A stretch of 64,000 nt of DNA from Oscillospiraceae bacterium (GTDB taxonomy: Bacteria > Bacillota > Clostridia > Oscillospirales > CAG-272), in contig SVTY01000001.1 in the NCBI GenBank assembly GCA_015063535.1, positions 62,001-126,000 on the forward strand, read 5' to 3'. Position 1 is the stretch's first letter. Every line of letters begins with the position of its first letter. The notes beneath the pieces were generated by a model. It was not told where the DNA came from. It saw only the letters and a program-made list of their open reading frames with translations, and ran no database searches. Of the stretch, positions 15,865 to 25,531 are shown in pieces. Position numbers and translations under genes: made by a program.

Positions 15865-18705
15865 ATGCCGAAATCCATAGTTATACGGGGCGCTCGTGTA
15901 AATAACCTGAAAAATATTAATGTGGAGATCCCGAGAGATCAGCTGGTCATCCTGACCGGCTTATCCGGGTCGGGAAAATCGTCGCTTGCGTTTGATACCG
16001 TGTATGCGGAGGGACACCGTCGGTTTGTGGAATCGCTGTCCTCGTATGCCCGACAGTTTCTCGGGCAAATGGACAAGCCGGATGTGGATTTGATCGAAGG
16101 GCTTTCTCCTGCGATTGCCATTGACCAAAAAACCACCTCCAAAAATCCTCGCTCCACGGTCGGAACGGTGACTGAAATTTACGATTATCTGCGCTTGCTT
16201 TACGCACGGATCGGAATTCCTCACTGTCCGATCTGCGGAAAGGAAATACGGAGACAGTCTACCGATACGATCATTGACAAGATCATGGAGCTTGCCGACG
16301 GAGAGCGGTTTATGATCTTGGCTCCCGTGGTGCGAGCACAAAAGGGAATGCACGAAAAGGTGTTTGCTTCTGCGAAAAAGAGTGGATATGTTCGTGTGCG
16401 GGTGGACGGAAATTTATATGATATTTCCGAGGAAATCAAGCTGGATAAAAACAAAAAGCATACGATCGAGATCGTGGTAGACCGCTTGGTTAAAAAGCCC
16501 GATATGCGTCCGAGGGTGGCGGATTCCGTGGAAAATGCGTTGCGCCTTTCTGAGGGGCATTTGATGGTTGTAACGGCACCGAGGGAAGGCGATGCCGTTG
16601 AGATGGAGTTCTCTCAAAGCTACGCCTGTGAGGAGCATAACATTTCCTTTGGAGAGCTGGAGCCGAGAATGTTTTCCTTTAACAACCCGGCAGGTGCCTG
16701 TCCTCACTGTGCCGGACTTGGCGAGATGCGGCGAGTGGCGGTGGACCGTTTGATACCCGACCCCGGGCTGAGCCTCAGACAGGGGGGGATCGCTGTCAAT
16801 GGATTTAAGACCATGGAAGAGCAAAGCTGGAACGGTCCGCTGTTCCTTGCGGTTGGGGAAAAATTCGGGTTTGACGTGGATACACCCATTGAACAGTATT
16901 CCAAGGAGGCGTATCAGGTTCTCCTGTACGGCTCCGGAGATGTTCTGTATGATGTGGAGCGCTGGTTCGGCAAAGAATCACATCGACAAAAAACTCGCTT
17001 TGAGGGCTTGGTGAAAATGATTGAAAATCGCATTTCCCAATCGGGAAATGATGAATACTATGAGCAATTTATTGAAGAAGCTCCTTGCCCGATCTGTCAG
17101 GGGAAACGCTTGTCGCCGAATTATTTGGCGGTAACGGTCGGTAGCAAAAACATTGACGAATTTTGCCGAATGTCGGTTTCTGCCGCACTGGAGTTTATCA
17201 ATGCCTTTGAGCCGAGCGGCATGGAAAAGGTTATTTCGGCGGAGATCCTCAAGGAAATCCGCAGTCGGCTGGGATTTTTGGTTAGTGTTGGCTTGGAATA
17301 TTTGACATTAGCCAGAAAAGCCGGCTCCTTATCGGGCGGAGAGGCGCAACGAATCCGTTTGGCGACTCAGATTGGTTCGGCTTTGGTAGGTGTTTTGTAT
17401 ATTTTGGATGAGCCAAGCATCGGCTTGCATCAAAGGGACAATTCAAAGCTGATCGCCACCCTAAAGAAATTGCGTGACATCGGAAATACGGTAATCGTGG
17501 TTGAGCATGATGAAGAGACGATGCTGGAGTCCGATTATATCATAGATATCGGTCCGGGAGCAGGGATCCACGGAGGAGAAATTATTGCGGCTGGAACGCC
17601 TGCTGAGGTCATGCAAAACCCAGCATCTATCACGGGAGCCTATTTGGCAAGACGAAAGGAGATTTCTGTTCCGAGTCAACGCAGAAAAGGAAACGGAGCG
17701 TTTTTGAAGGTCATAGATGCCCATGAACACAATCTAAAGCATATCAATGTGGATATTCCGTTGGGGTGCTTTGTATGTGTGACGGGAGTTTCGGGGTCGG
17801 GAAAATCCTCCTTAGTGAACGGGATCATCAATCCTACCTTATCCCGTGAATTGAACGGAGCTATCCGTTCTCACGGAAGGTACAAAGAAATACAGGGGAT
17901 CGAGCATTTGGATAAGGTGATCGACATTGACCAAAGTCCTATCGGACGGACCCCACGCTCCAATCCCGCAACCTATACCGGCTTATTTACCGATATTCGA
18001 GAGTTGTTTGCCAAAACGGCGGATGCCAAGGCAAAGGGCTATAAGTCGGGTCGGTTCTCCTTTAATGTAAGAGGAGGACGTTGCGAGGCGTGCGAAGGAG
18101 ATGGCTTGAAGAAAATTGAAATGCACTTTCTTCCCGATGTATATGTAACCTGTGATGTGTGCCACGGAAAACGGTACAATCGGGATACGCTGGAGGTCAA
18201 ATACAAAGGAAAGAGCATTGCCGATGTGCTGGATATGACCGTGGAGGAGGCTTTGCTTTTCTTCGATGGGATCCCGAAGATCAAAAACAAGCTGCAAACT
18301 TTATATGATGTAGGTTTGAGCTATGTAAAACTGGGACAATCCTCAACGACCATTTCGGGTGGCGAGGCGCAACGGGTAAAGCTGGCGACCGAGCTTTCCA
18401 GACGGGGGACGGGAAAGACCATGTATATTTTGGATGAGCCTACCACCGGCTTGCACAGCGATGATGTAGCAAAGCTGATCCGAGTTCTGCAACGGTTGTG
18501 CGATGCGGGGAATTCACTGCTGGTGATCGAACACAATCTGGATGTGATCAAAACGGCAGACTATATTATCGATCTTGGACCCGAGGGCGGAGATCGGGGC
18601 GGTACGATTGTGGCAACAGGTACTCCCGAGGAGGTTTCAATGAATAAAAAATCGTATACAGGTGAATATTTGCATAAAATATTTCAAAAGAATAACAAAA
18701 ATTAA
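15865..18705 (+). CDS. uvrA: Excinuclease ABC subunit A, UvrA
   Basis: Damage-sensing ATPase of nucleotide excision repair, 946 residues, usual UvrA length. It has two ABC ATPase modules: Walker [10 protein letters not shown] near residue 32 and GVSGSGKSS near 637, with signatures LSGGEAQRI and ISGGEAQRV. Zinc-binding cysteines are seen at CPHCAG and at CEAC...CDVC, the latter around the [16 protein letters not shown] segment. All core motifs are intact. It is translated from an ATG 2 nt after uvrB, so the two subunits are coupled. uvrC is in a separate operon at 26646. Confidence 0.96.
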   Translation: MPKSIVIRGARVNNLKNINVEIPRDQLVILTGLSGSGKSSLAFDTVYAEGHRRFVESLSSYARQFLGQMDKPDVDLIEGLSPAIAIDQKTTSKNPRSTVGTVTEIYDYLRLLYARIGIPHCPICGKEIRRQSTDTIIDKIMELADGERFMILAPVVRAQKGMHEKVFASAKKSGYVRVRVDGNLYDISEEIKLDKNKKHTIEIVVDRLVKKPDMRPRVADSVENALRLSEGHLMVVTAPREGDAVEMEFSQSYACEEHNISFGELEPRMFSFNNPAGACPHCAGLGEMRRVAVDRLIPDPGLSLRQGGIAVNGFKTMEEQSWNGPLFLAVGEKFGFDVDTPIEQYSKEAYQVLLYGSGDVLYDVERWFGKESHRQKTRFEGLVKMIENRISQSGNDEYYEQFIEEAPCPICQGKRLSPNYLAVTVGSKNIDEFCRMSVSAALEFINAFEPSGMEKVISAEILKEIRSRLGFLVSVGLEYLTLARKAGSLSGGEAQRIRLATQIGSALVGVLYILDEPSIGLHQRDNSKLIATLKKLRDIGNTVIVVEHDEETMLESDYIIDIGPGAGIHGGEIIAAGTPAEVMQNPASITGAYLARRKEISVPSQRRKGNGAFLKVIDAHEHNLKHINVDIPLGCFVCVTGVSGSGKSSLVNGIINPTLSRELNGAIRSHGRYKEIQGIEHLDKVIDIDQSPIGRTPRSNPATYTGLFTDIRELFAKTADAKAKGYKSGRFSFNVRGGRCEACEGDGLKKIEMHFLPDVYVTCDVCHGKRYNRDTLEVKYKGKSIADVLDMTVEEALLFFDGIPKIKNKLQTLYDVGLSYVKLGQSSTTISGGEAQRVKLATELSRRGTGKTMYILDEPTTGLHSDDVAKLIRVLQRLCDAGNSLLVIEHNLDVIKTADYIIDLGPEGGDRGGTIVATGTPEEVSMNKKSYTGEYLHKIFQKNNKN

Positions 18706-18713
18706 AAATAGTA

Positions 18714-18742
18714 TTGACAAGAATCATGGCATGTGCTATAAT
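18714..18742 (+). promoter_or_regulatory. Strong promoter of the amino acid ABC importer
   Basis: TTGACA (18714-18719) and TATAAT (18737-18742) are 17 bp apart, with TGC giving an extended -10. It is a full consensus promoter about 60 nt before the binding-protein gene. Confidence 0.85.
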
Positions 18743-18751
18743 TAACTAACA

Positions 18752-18768
18752 GTTATATTAGATATAAC
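18752..18768. promoter_or_regulatory. Palindrome over the transcription start (possible operator)
   Basis: A perfect 7-bp inverted repeat GTTATAT/ATATAAC with a 3-nt spacer begins about 10 nt after the -10 box. Its position at roughly +3 to +20 fits a repressor operator for the importer. The regulator is unknown. It does not match ArgR or CodY motifs well. Confidence 0.5.
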
Positions 18769-18799
18769 AAAATAATTTATTATTGAAGGAGACAGTATC

Positions 18800-19645
18800 A
18801 TGAAAAAAATTATCAGCATGGCATTGACTGTGGTTATGCTTTTGACCGCAGTGGTTGCCTTTTCCGCATGTAGCAAGGATGACGAGGTTCTGGTTATGGC
18901 TACCAATGCCGCATTCCCTCCCTACGAGTATGTAGAGGGTGAAGAATTTGTTGGTATCGACGTTGAAATCGCAACAGCGATTGCCGAAAAGCTCGGCATG
19001 GAGCTGAAGATCGAGGACGTTGAGTTTGGTTCCATTATCGGCGGTGTCGCTGAGGGTAAGTATGACATGGGTATGGCAGGTATGACCGTAACCGAGGAGA
19101 GAAAGCAGAGTGTAAACTTCTCCGATACTTATGCTACCGGTATCCAGGTTATCATTGTAAAGGAAGGTTCTGCCATCGCTTCCTTGGACGATATCTTTGT
19201 ATTCGACGATGAGGGTAATCCCACCGCACTGAAGAACCCCGAGGTGAAGGTTGGTGTTCAGCAGGATACAACCGGAGATATTTATTCCTCTGACGATATT
19301 ACCAACTGGGGACTCAATGATGTAGAAGAGGATGGCACTGTTACGACCGACCGTGTTGTGCGTTACAAGACAGGTGCTGAGGCTGTTGAAGCTCTTAAGA
19401 CCGATAAGGTTGACATGGTTATCATTGATAACGAGCCTGCCAAGTCTTTCGTTGCTGCGAACGAGGGTAAGATTCACATTCTTTCCGGCGATAATGAATA
19501 CGCTGTCGAGGACTACGCAATTTGCGTTGCCAAGGAAAACACCGAGCTGCTTGAAAAGATCAACCATGCACTGGCAGAGCTGAAGGAAGACGGAACCGTC
19601 GATAAGATCGTTGCCAAATACATCAACGCAGGATCTTCCAACTAA
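18800..19645 (+). CDS. Polar amino acid ABC transporter, substrate-binding lipoprotein
   Basis: Type 2 periplasmic-binding-like protein, 281 residues. A lipoprotein signal ends at FSAC (Cys24), so the mature protein is tethered to the outer face of the membrane. The SBP_bac_3 fold is clear from ATNAAFPPYEY, FVGIDVEIATAIAEKLG and DMGMAGMTVTEER. The later region GVQQDTTGDIYSS is the usual second-lobe entry. Substrate is a polar amino acid, perhaps cystine, glutamine or an acidic residue; the sequence does not decide. It is the first gene of a three-gene importer. Codon use is biased toward preferred codons compared with neighbours, suggesting high expression. A stable hairpin follows before the permease gene. 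Confidence 0.9.
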   Translation: MKKIISMALTVVMLLTAVVAFSACSKDDEVLVMATNAAFPPYEYVEGEEFVGIDVEIATAIAEKLGMELKIEDVEFGSIIGGVAEGKYDMGMAGMTVTEERKQSVNFSDTYATGIQVIIVKEGSAIASLDDIFVFDDEGNPTALKNPEVKVGVQQDTTGDIYSSDDITNWGLNDVEEDGTVTTDRVVRYKTGAEAVEALKTDKVDMVIIDNEPAKSFVAANEGKIHILSGDNEYAVEDYAICVAKENTELLEKINHALAELKEDGTVDKIVAKYINAGSSN

Positions 19646-19657
19646 GAAAAGGATTTT

Positions 19658-19686
19658 GGGTTACCGCGTGTGATACGCGGTAACCC
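19658..19686 (+). terminator. Intercistronic hairpin after the binding-protein gene
   Basis: A perfect 11-bp GC-rich stem (GGGTTACCGCG/CGCGGTAACCC) with a 7-nt loop and no T-tract. It more likely stabilises the upstream mRNA or causes partial termination, giving more binding protein than permease. This is a common arrangement in ABC importers. Confidence 0.6.
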
Positions 19687-19719
19687 ATCTTACTGTATAA
19701 AATAAAAAGGAACTTTGCT

Positions 19720-20451
19720 ATGGATTTTTTGAGTAAATTCAAGGATGATTTTGTCCTTAATTTTGTTACAGACAACCGATGGAAATGGTTGCTTGACGGC
19801 TTGGGAAATACTTTGATCATCACCTTCTTTTCGCTTCTTCTTGGCTTAGCGATCGGTATTGTGATTGCCATTATTCGCTCAACCTATGACAAGAACTGGG
19901 AGGAATATAAAAAGAAGGGCGGTATTTTTTACGCTTTTTGGTGGGTTATCAATGCGATTTCCAATCTTTATTTGACTGTGATTCGAGGAACTCCTGTTGT
20001 TGTTCAGCTGTTGATTGCATACTTTATTATTTTTGCGTCTTCACGGAACAGCATTGCGGTGGCGATTTTTGCGTTTGGATTGAATTCGGGCGCATATGTA
20101 GCCGAGATCATTCGAGGCGGTATCATGTCCATTGATAACGGTCAATTCGAGGCAGGTCGTTCGCTTGGATTCAATTATGTGCAAACCATGATATACATTA
20201 TCATCCCACAGGTATTCAAGTCTATTCTTCCCACGCTTTGTAATGAGTTTATTGTATTGATCAAGGAGACCTCCATTGCCGGTTACGTCGGTATTGTTGA
20301 TTTGACCAAAGCGGGAGAACGGATCCGAGGTGTTACATTTTCTGCCTTTATGCCATTGATTGCGGTTGCGTTGGTCTACCTTGTGGTAGTTTTGATTCTG
20401 ACACAGCTTGTAAAAATTTTGGAGAGGAGGTTGAGGAAAAATGAACGGTAA
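19720..20451 (+). CDS. Polar amino acid ABC transporter, permease
   Basis: Integral membrane permease of the HisM/GlnP type, 243 residues with about five transmembrane helices. The conserved cytoplasmic coupling loop reads [21 protein letters not shown], matching the EAA motif of this family. N-terminal [15 protein letters not shown] and [13 protein letters not shown] are typical. It probably forms a homodimer, since only one permease gene is present. It overlaps the ATPase gene by 11 nt. Confidence 0.92.
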   Translation: MDFLSKFKDDFVLNFVTDNRWKWLLDGLGNTLIITFFSLLLGLAIGIVIAIIRSTYDKNWEEYKKKGGIFYAFWWVINAISNLYLTVIRGTPVVVQLLIAYFIIFASSRNSIAVAIFAFGLNSGAYVAEIIRGGIMSIDNGQFEAGRSLGFNYVQTMIYIIIPQVFKSILPTLCNEFIVLIKETSIAGYVGIVDLTKAGERIRGVTFSAFMPLIAVALVYLVVVLILTQLVKILERRLRKNER

Positions 20452-21190
20452 TCAGAATATTATCATAGAAACCAAGGCTCTCAAAAAGCATTACAAGGGA
20501 CACAAGATCAAGGCACTTGACGGTGTGGATCTGACCGTAGCCAAGGGAGAGGTCGTTGTTATTATCGGGCCCTCCGGCAGTGGAAAATCTACATATCTGC
20601 GTTCCCTCAACCTTTTGGAAATGCCAACCGAAGGCTCGATTATTTTTAACGGCGTAGATATTACGGATAAGCACATTAACATCAATCAACACAGACAAAA
20701 AATGGGAATGGTGTTTCAGCACTTTAATTTGTTTCCGCATATGACGGTGTTGAATAATCTGACGGCGGCACCCATGAAGCTTTTGAAGAAATCCAAGGAA
20801 GAAGCGGAAGCGCAGGCAATGAATCTTCTGACTCGTGTTGGTCTGGAGGATCGTGCGGATGCCTATCCTGCCATGCTTTCCGGCGGACAAAAGCAAAGAA
20901 TTGCCATCATTCGTGCGCTTGCGATGCAGCCGGATGTTATGCTGTTTGACGAACCGACCTCGGCACTGGACCCCGAGATGGTCGGAGAGGTTCTCGATTT
21001 AATGAAAGAATTGGCGCATGCAGGCATGACGATGATTGTGGTCACCCATGAAATGGGCTTTGCACGTGAGGTAGCGGATCGTGTGATTTTTATGGCGGAC
21101 GGATTGATCGTAGAGGAGGGCGCTCCCGAGGAATTTTTCAACAATCCCAAAAGCCCTCGCTTGCAGCAGTTTTTACAAAAGGTTTTATAA
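20441..21190 (+). CDS. Polar amino acid ABC transporter, ATP-binding protein
   Basis: ABC ATPase of the GlnQ/HisP family, 249 residues. It shows Walker [11 protein letters not shown]-loop [10 protein letters not shown], signature LSGGQKQRI, Walker [14 protein letters not shown] and switch His VVTHEMGFA, all intact. It energises uptake through the permease encoded just upstream. The ATG at 20441 lies after a GGAGAGGAGG ribosome site inside the permease gene. A bidirectional terminator at 21195 ends the operon. Confidence 0.94.
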   Translation: MNGNQNIIIETKALKKHYKGHKIKALDGVDLTVAKGEVVVIIGPSGSGKSTYLRSLNLLEMPTEGSIIFNGVDITDKHININQHRQKMGMVFQHFNLFPHMTVLNNLTAAPMKLLKKSKEEAEAQAMNLLTRVGLEDRADAYPAMLSGGQKQRIAIIRALAMQPDVMLFDEPTSALDPEMVGEVLDLMKELAHAGMTMIVVTHEMGFAREVADRVIFMADGLIVEEGAPEEFFNNPKSPRLQQFLQKVL

Positions 21191-21194
21191 AGAA

Positions 21195-21225
21195 AAAAGG
21201 CACCGCCGCTATGGCAGTGCCTTTT
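21195..21225. terminator. Bidirectional terminator between importer and yajC
   Basis: An A-start/T-end stem (AAAAGGCAC/GTGCCTTTT) continues into GCC/GGC across a C/A mismatch. It lies between convergent genes and has T-runs on both strands. Confidence 0.8.
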
Positions 21226-21238
21226 GTCCTTGGACGTG

Positions 21239-21523
21239 TCAGTCCTGTGCGTCTTCCGCTTTTACGTCTACCTGACGTACGGCGGTTTTCAAAATTCTGA
21301 TCTTTGTACGGTCATGACCTGTTTCGATCATCAAGGTTTCTTCTTTAATGCTGACGATCTTACCGATGATCCCGCCGATGGTAGTGATCTCATCACCGAC
21401 CTGAAGATTATTTCTCATATTGTTGACTTCGCGTTCCTGCTTCTTTTGCGGTCTGATCATAAAGAAATACAGAGCCACAAACATAACCACGATCAAAATA
21501 ATCGAACCAATACCTCCACCCAT
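21239..21523 (-). CDS. yajC: Preprotein translocase accessory subunit YajC
   Basis: A 94-residue protein with one N-terminal transmembrane helix (GSIILIVVMFVALYFFMIRPQ) followed by KKQEREVNNMRNNLQVGDEITTIGG, the defining YajC block. YajC associates with SecDF in the Sec translocon and aids membrane insertion. Here it stands alone rather than beside tgt or secD. Its promoter (21587-21559) and an AGGAGGC ribosome site are visible upstream. Confidence 0.93.
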   Translation of the reverse strand: MGGGIGSIILIVVMFVALYFFMIRPQKKQEREVNNMRNNLQVGDEITTIGGIIGKIVSIKEETLMIETGHDRTKIRILKTAVRQVDVKAEDAQD

Positions 21524-21558
21524 AACAAAAAATGCCTCCTAAAAATAAACTTTCTATT

Positions 21559-21587
21559 ATGATACCATATTTTTAAGAAAAAAGCAA
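21559..21587 (-). promoter_or_regulatory. Promoter of yajC
   Basis: On the minus strand TTGCTT (21587-21582) and TATCAT (21564-21559) are 17 bp apart with TGG before the -10. Confidence 0.55.
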
Positions 21588-21649
21588 CCCTCTTTTGTAA
21601 ATATTTTGTTTATATATTGTATGAAATTGGAATTTAATTTTCAAAACGG

Positions 21650-21678
21650 TTGAAATATCTCACGTTTTGTGTTATAAT
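21650..21678 (+). promoter_or_regulatory. Promoter of rimM-trmD
   Basis: TTGAAA (21650-21655) and TATAAT (21673-21678) are 17 bp apart, about 50 nt before rimM. Confidence 0.7.
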
Positions 21679-21731
21679 AATCATAATGTCGGAAATACAT
21701 ACGACACAGATTTGTATGAAGGGGGATCCCT

Positions 21732-22241
21732 ATGTCCGTATCACCGTATATTGAATGTGGAAAAATCGTAAATACCCATGGCTGCAACGGCGGGCTGAAA
21801 TTGGAATCCTGGTGTAATGCTCCTCACGATCTGGCGGCACTGAAAACCTTGTTTATGGAAATAAACGGCGTGATGGAGCCGTATAAGGTCATCAAAGCGT
21901 CGGTTTTCAAGCAATTCGTTTTGGTTACCCTCAAGCAGGTGGATTCGATGGATCTGGCATTGACCTTCAAGGGAAAGACCGTTTTTGCCAAGCGCTCCGA
22001 CTTCAAACTTTCGGACGGAGAATACTTCATTGCCGACCTGATCGGCTTGTCCGTGATCGACGAGCAAAGCGGAAGAGTATACGGAACTCTGCGTGAGACT
22101 ATCAATCGAGGGGCATCCGATATCTATGTCGTGCAAACCGAAAACGGCGAAAGAATGTTGCCGGCGGTTCCCGAATTTGTAAAGCGGATCGATCTTCAAA
22201 AAGGAATTTTTGTGCAACCGATCGAAGGGATGCTTGACTGA
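21732..22241 (+). CDS. rimM: Ribosome maturation factor RimM
   Basis: 30S assembly factor of 169 residues. It has an N-terminal RimM beta-barrel (IECGKIVNTHGCNGGLKLES) and a C-terminal PRC-barrel (YFIADLIGLSVIDEQSGRVYG, then RMLPAVPEFVKRIDL). It binds S19 and helps mature the 30S head. It is followed 13 nt later by trmD, as in most bacteria, but the usual rpsP and rplS partners are missing from this cluster. Confidence 0.93.
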   Translation: MSVSPYIECGKIVNTHGCNGGLKLESWCNAPHDLAALKTLFMEINGVMEPYKVIKASVFKQFVLVTLKQVDSMDLALTFKGKTVFAKRSDFKLSDGEYFIADLIGLSVIDEQSGRVYGTLRETINRGASDIYVVQTENGERMLPAVPEFVKRIDLQKGIFVQPIEGMLD

Positions 22242-22254
22242 AGACGGAGGAGCT

Positions 22255-22974
22255 ATGATATTTGATATTATGACCTTGTTTCCTGACTTGGTAGCTACTG
22301 TTTTGGGAGAGAGTATCATCGGACGAGCTCAAAAAAGCGGTGTGATCGAGGTAGCCACCTACAACATTCGGGATTATTCCGAGGATAAGCATCACCGTGT
22401 GGATGATACGCCCTACGGCGGAGGAAAAGGAATGCTAATGATGGCACCGCCGATCTATCGGTGCTATGAGGCGATCTGTCAAAAAAGAGAGGATACCGTT
22501 CGCACCAAACGGGTCGTATTTATGTCTCCTGCGGGGCAGCTTTTGAATCAAAGAAAAGCCGAGGAGCTTTCGCAGTATGATAATTTGATTATTTTATGCG
22601 GACATTATGAGGGCGTTGACCGACGGATTTTGGATGAGATCGTAGATGAAGAGATATCCATTGGAGATTACGTATTGACCGGCGGTGAAATACCGGCGTG
22701 CATTTTGGTTGACAGCGTTGCCCGCTTGGTGGAGGGGGTATTATCCGATCCGGAGTGTCATGAAAAAGAAAGTATTTCCAGTGGATATTTGGAATATCCC
22801 CAGTATACTCGCCCTTATGACTATCATGGAGTTACGGTACCCGATGTTTTGATCTCGGGGCACCATGAGAACATTGATCGATGGCGGCGTGAAAAAGCAT
22901 TGGAGCTGACCTTGAAAAATCGGCCGGATATTATAGAAAACTTTGGAAGGAGGGAAGAGCTTGAAAAAAAGTAA
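22255..22974 (+). CDS. trmD: tRNA (guanine37-N1) methyltransferase TrmD
   Basis: SPOUT-class methyltransferase of 239 residues making m1G37 in tRNA. MIFDIMTLFPDL at the N-terminus, ILCGHYEGVDRRI and the knot residues ISIGDYVLTGGE are all typical. The start is the ATG at 22255 after GGAGGAG. The frame extends further upstream into rimM but without a ribosome site. The last 14 nt overlap the next gene, whose ribosome site lies inside trmD. Confidence 0.95.
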   Translation: MIFDIMTLFPDLVATVLGESIIGRAQKSGVIEVATYNIRDYSEDKHHRVDDTPYGGGKGMLMMAPPIYRCYEAICQKREDTVRTKRVVFMSPAGQLLNQRKAEELSQYDNLIILCGHYEGVDRRILDEIVDEEISIGDYVLTGGEIPACILVDSVARLVEGVLSDPECHEKESISSGYLEYPQYTRPYDYHGVTVPDVLISGHHENIDRWRREKALELTLKNRPDIIENFGRREELEKK

Positions 22975-24934
22975 AACGAATACAGCGGAGAACCGACAAA
23001 ATTCCGGGCTTGCGTCCGCAAGCTTGATCGTTTATTGGTTGGATCTGTTCGTCAATTCCATATACAACGCATGTTCGAATGGCTTTTTTGGAAAGCTTTT
23101 TACCGCATATTCCAAAGAACAGACGGCATTTGAGTCGGGGTTCTTAAATAATCATTTTACAAGCGGAACGAAATTACAGCAGTATTTTCGAAGGGTTCGC
23201 CAATTTATTTCCCGCTCCTTTCAAACCAGTTATTTTGTGCAAAAGCTGGAGTCGTATTTTCACGGTCTTCTTGCCATTCCGTTGAAGCGTTTTGGAAATC
23301 TTTTGTTTTCCTTTGGCGCCTATACGATTTTGGTATACTTTGTTCGGCTGTTTGTTCCCGGTCTGACCGAATCAGGAGTCGAATATGCCGTATTCGGTGC
23401 GATCCTTTGTATCCTTTCGGTTCCCATGCTTTGGTCGAAAGACAATGTGGCTACCGCTGTCGGTGGCGGAATCCTGACAAAGGCAATTTTTGTGGATGCG
23501 TTCGGATTTCGGGAGGAAGCCTTTCGGCTCCCAACAAAAAAGAGCAAAAGTGGTTCCAACTACATGGTTTTGTTCGGCATGCTTTTGGGAATTTTAACCC
23601 TGTTTGTCGATCCGCTTGATATTATTCTTGTTTTATTATCTATTATCGGCGTCAGCTTAGTTCTTTCTTCTCCCGAATTGGGCGTGATTTTTGCTTTGTT
23701 TTTCCTTCCGTTCTTTTCCTTTTTTGAAAGTCCGGTCATTATGCTCGGAATGCTTGTTCTGATGATCTCGATCAGCTATTTTATCAAGCTATTACGTGGC
23801 AAGAGAATCTTGAAGATTGAGCTTTTGGATCTGGCGGTATTGCTGTTTCTGTTGGTGTTGTTCTTTTCGGGCACGATTACAGCGGGAGGAACCGTCGGAT
23901 ACAATGAGGCGCTGATATCTTCCGTTTTGATGTTTGGATATTTTTTAGTCGTCAATCTGATGAGAACCGAAAAATGGCTGAAACGGTGCGTGATGGCTTT
24001 GGTCAGCTCGGGAACGATCGTTGCGGTGATCGGGATCTTACAGTATGTACTGGGGATCTTCGAGGTGGGCGCTTGGTTGGATACTGAATATTTTTCGGAT
24101 ATTCGGGGCAGAGTAGTGTCCTTGTTTGACAATCCCAATATCCTTGCGTTTTATCTTGTATTGATCCTGCCGTTTTCTCTTTTTACTATGACAAAAGCAA
24201 ATTCTTTAAAGAAAAAGATTGTAAGCGGTTTTTCTGTTCTTTCGATTCTTCTTTGCATTGTGTGTACGTGGTGTCGGGGCGCATGGTTGGCTTCACTTCT
24301 TTGCTTGCTTTTGTTTGCACTGATCTACAGCAAAAAATCCTTGCGCTACCTCCTTTTGGCATGTTTTCTTATCCCATTCATTCCCATCATCCTGCCTGAC
24401 TCTGTCTTGGGACGCTTGATGAGCATCGGGGATCTGGCGGATTCTTCTACTATGTACCGTGTATATACTTGGAAGGGAACATTGGAAGCAATTAAGGAGT
24501 ATTTTTGGGGCGGTATCGGATATGGTCCTACTGCATACGGAGAGATCTATCCTCGGTTTGCTTATGCAGGAATTGAGGCGGCAGAGCATAGTCACAGTTT
24601 GTTTTTGCAGATCTTACTCGGCATGGGCATTGGCGGACTTTTGATCTTTTTGGCGGTGGTTTTACTGTCCGCTCAAATGAATTTCGAATATATCAAAACA
24701 GCGAAGGATCGAACCAGTAAACTGATGGTTGCCGCTTCTCTGTGTGCTGTACTGGCATCGCTCTTCATGGGAGCATTTGATTTTATTTGGTACAATTACC
24801 GTATCTTCTTCCTGTTTTGGGCAATTTTGGGATTGGCTTGCGCTTGTATTCGTGTGGGTAACGATGAAAAAAGACGCCACGATTTCCAAGCAGTGTCGGA
24901 AGATACACTGGCTTCTATGGATATTCAACTGTAA
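22961..24934 (+). CDS. O-antigen ligase/Wzy-like polytopic membrane protein
   Basis: A 657-residue polytopic protein with an N-terminal soluble stretch (about 1-110) then around ten or more hydrophobic helices. The Wzy_C family loop is visible near the C-terminus, in the segment with YTWKGTLEAIKEYFWGGIGYG and AEHSHSLFLQILLGMG. In Gram-negatives this family ligates or polymerises O-antigen; in Gram-positives it may act on capsule or teichoic-type polymers. The glycan is unknown and no other polysaccharide genes are adjacent. I use the TTG at 22961 (MKKSKTN) because GGAAGGAGGG precedes it at good spacing. A TTG at 22943 is upstream in frame but overlaps that ribosome site. Confidence 0.75.
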   Translation: MKKSKTNTAENRQNSGLASASLIVYWLDLFVNSIYNACSNGFFGKLFTAYSKEQTAFESGFLNNHFTSGTKLQQYFRRVRQFISRSFQTSYFVQKLESYFHGLLAIPLKRFGNLLFSFGAYTILVYFVRLFVPGLTESGVEYAVFGAILCILSVPMLWSKDNVATAVGGGILTKAIFVDAFGFREEAFRLPTKKSKSGSNYMVLFGMLLGILTLFVDPLDIILVLLSIIGVSLVLSSPELGVIFALFFLPFFSFFESPVIMLGMLVLMISISYFIKLLRGKRILKIELLDLAVLLFLLVLFFSGTITAGGTVGYNEALISSVLMFGYFLVVNLMRTEKWLKRCVMALVSSGTIVAVIGILQYVLGIFEVGAWLDTEYFSDIRGRVVSLFDNPNILAFYLVLILPFSLFTMTKANSLKKKIVSGFSVLSILLCIVCTWCRGAWLASLLCLLLFALIYSKKSLRYLLLACFLIPFIPIILPDSVLGRLMSIGDLADSSTMYRVYTWKGTLEAIKEYFWGGIGYGPTAYGEIYPRFAYAGIEAAEHSHSLFLQILLGMGIGGLLIFLAVVLLSAQMNFEYIKTAKDRTSKLMVAASLCAVLASLFMGAFDFIWYNYRIFFLFWAILGLACACIRVGNDEKRRHDFQAVSEDTLASMDIQL

Positions 24935-24977
24935 ACGATATAACGAGATCATGATAACTCGGGAAAGGAAATAGATC

Positions 24978-25511
24978 ATGAACAATTCAGCAAATAGCGT
25001 TACCGACTCCTCCAAAAAGAAAAAAATCGGTCGATTTAATCTGATCGACTTGATTTTGGTCGTTATTATTTTATTGGTCATTGCCGCTGTCCTTTATGTG
25101 TTTGCGCCGTTTTCTTGGATCAAAAAATTAGCCGTCGGTGAGCACGAACAGATTCAATATACCGTGGAGATCATGGGGGTAGATGAAGCATTGCTTGAAA
25201 AGATCAAGGAAAATGATACGGTCGTTGACTCGGTATCCAAAAACACTTTAGGAACCGTTATTGCCATTGACTACAATACAAAGTATACAGAGTTACAATA
25301 CGTGCAAAAGGAAACCGATGAGAAAGAGGGCGTATTGGTAGAATATCCGGATCGCTACAATGTGCAGATCACCATTGCAGCAGAGGCGGACTATGTAGAA
25401 AAGGAAGGCTATTCTGTCAATCACTGCCGAATTGCAGTAGGAGAAAAAATGGCACTTCGTTTCCCTGATTTTGCGGGCGAAGGATATTGCATCGGTTTAC
25501 TGTCGGAATAA
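24978..25511 (+). CDS. DUF4330 family membrane-anchored protein (first copy)
   Basis: A 177-residue protein with a short cytoplasmic Lys-rich N-terminus and one transmembrane helix (about residues 28-48, LIDLILVVIILLVIAAVLYVF). The extracytoplasmic beta-rich domain contains DTVVDSVSKNTLGTVIAIDY, where substrate contact or polymer passage has been suggested for such folds without proof. It resembles DUF4330, often found near polysaccharide export or polymerase genes. Here it follows the Wzy-like gene by 43 nt and precedes a related protein by 20 nt, so all three probably work together on an envelope glycan. The family is assigned by eye. Confidence 0.65.
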   Translation: MNNSANSVTDSSKKKKIGRFNLIDLILVVIILLVIAAVLYVFAPFSWIKKLAVGEHEQIQYTVEIMGVDEALLEKIKENDTVVDSVSKNTLGTVIAIDYNTKYTELQYVQKETDEKEGVLVEYPDRYNVQITIAAEADYVEKEGYSVNHCRIAVGEKMALRFPDFAGEGYCIGLLSE

Positions 25512-25531
25512 ATGAGTAGGTAAGGAAGAGT

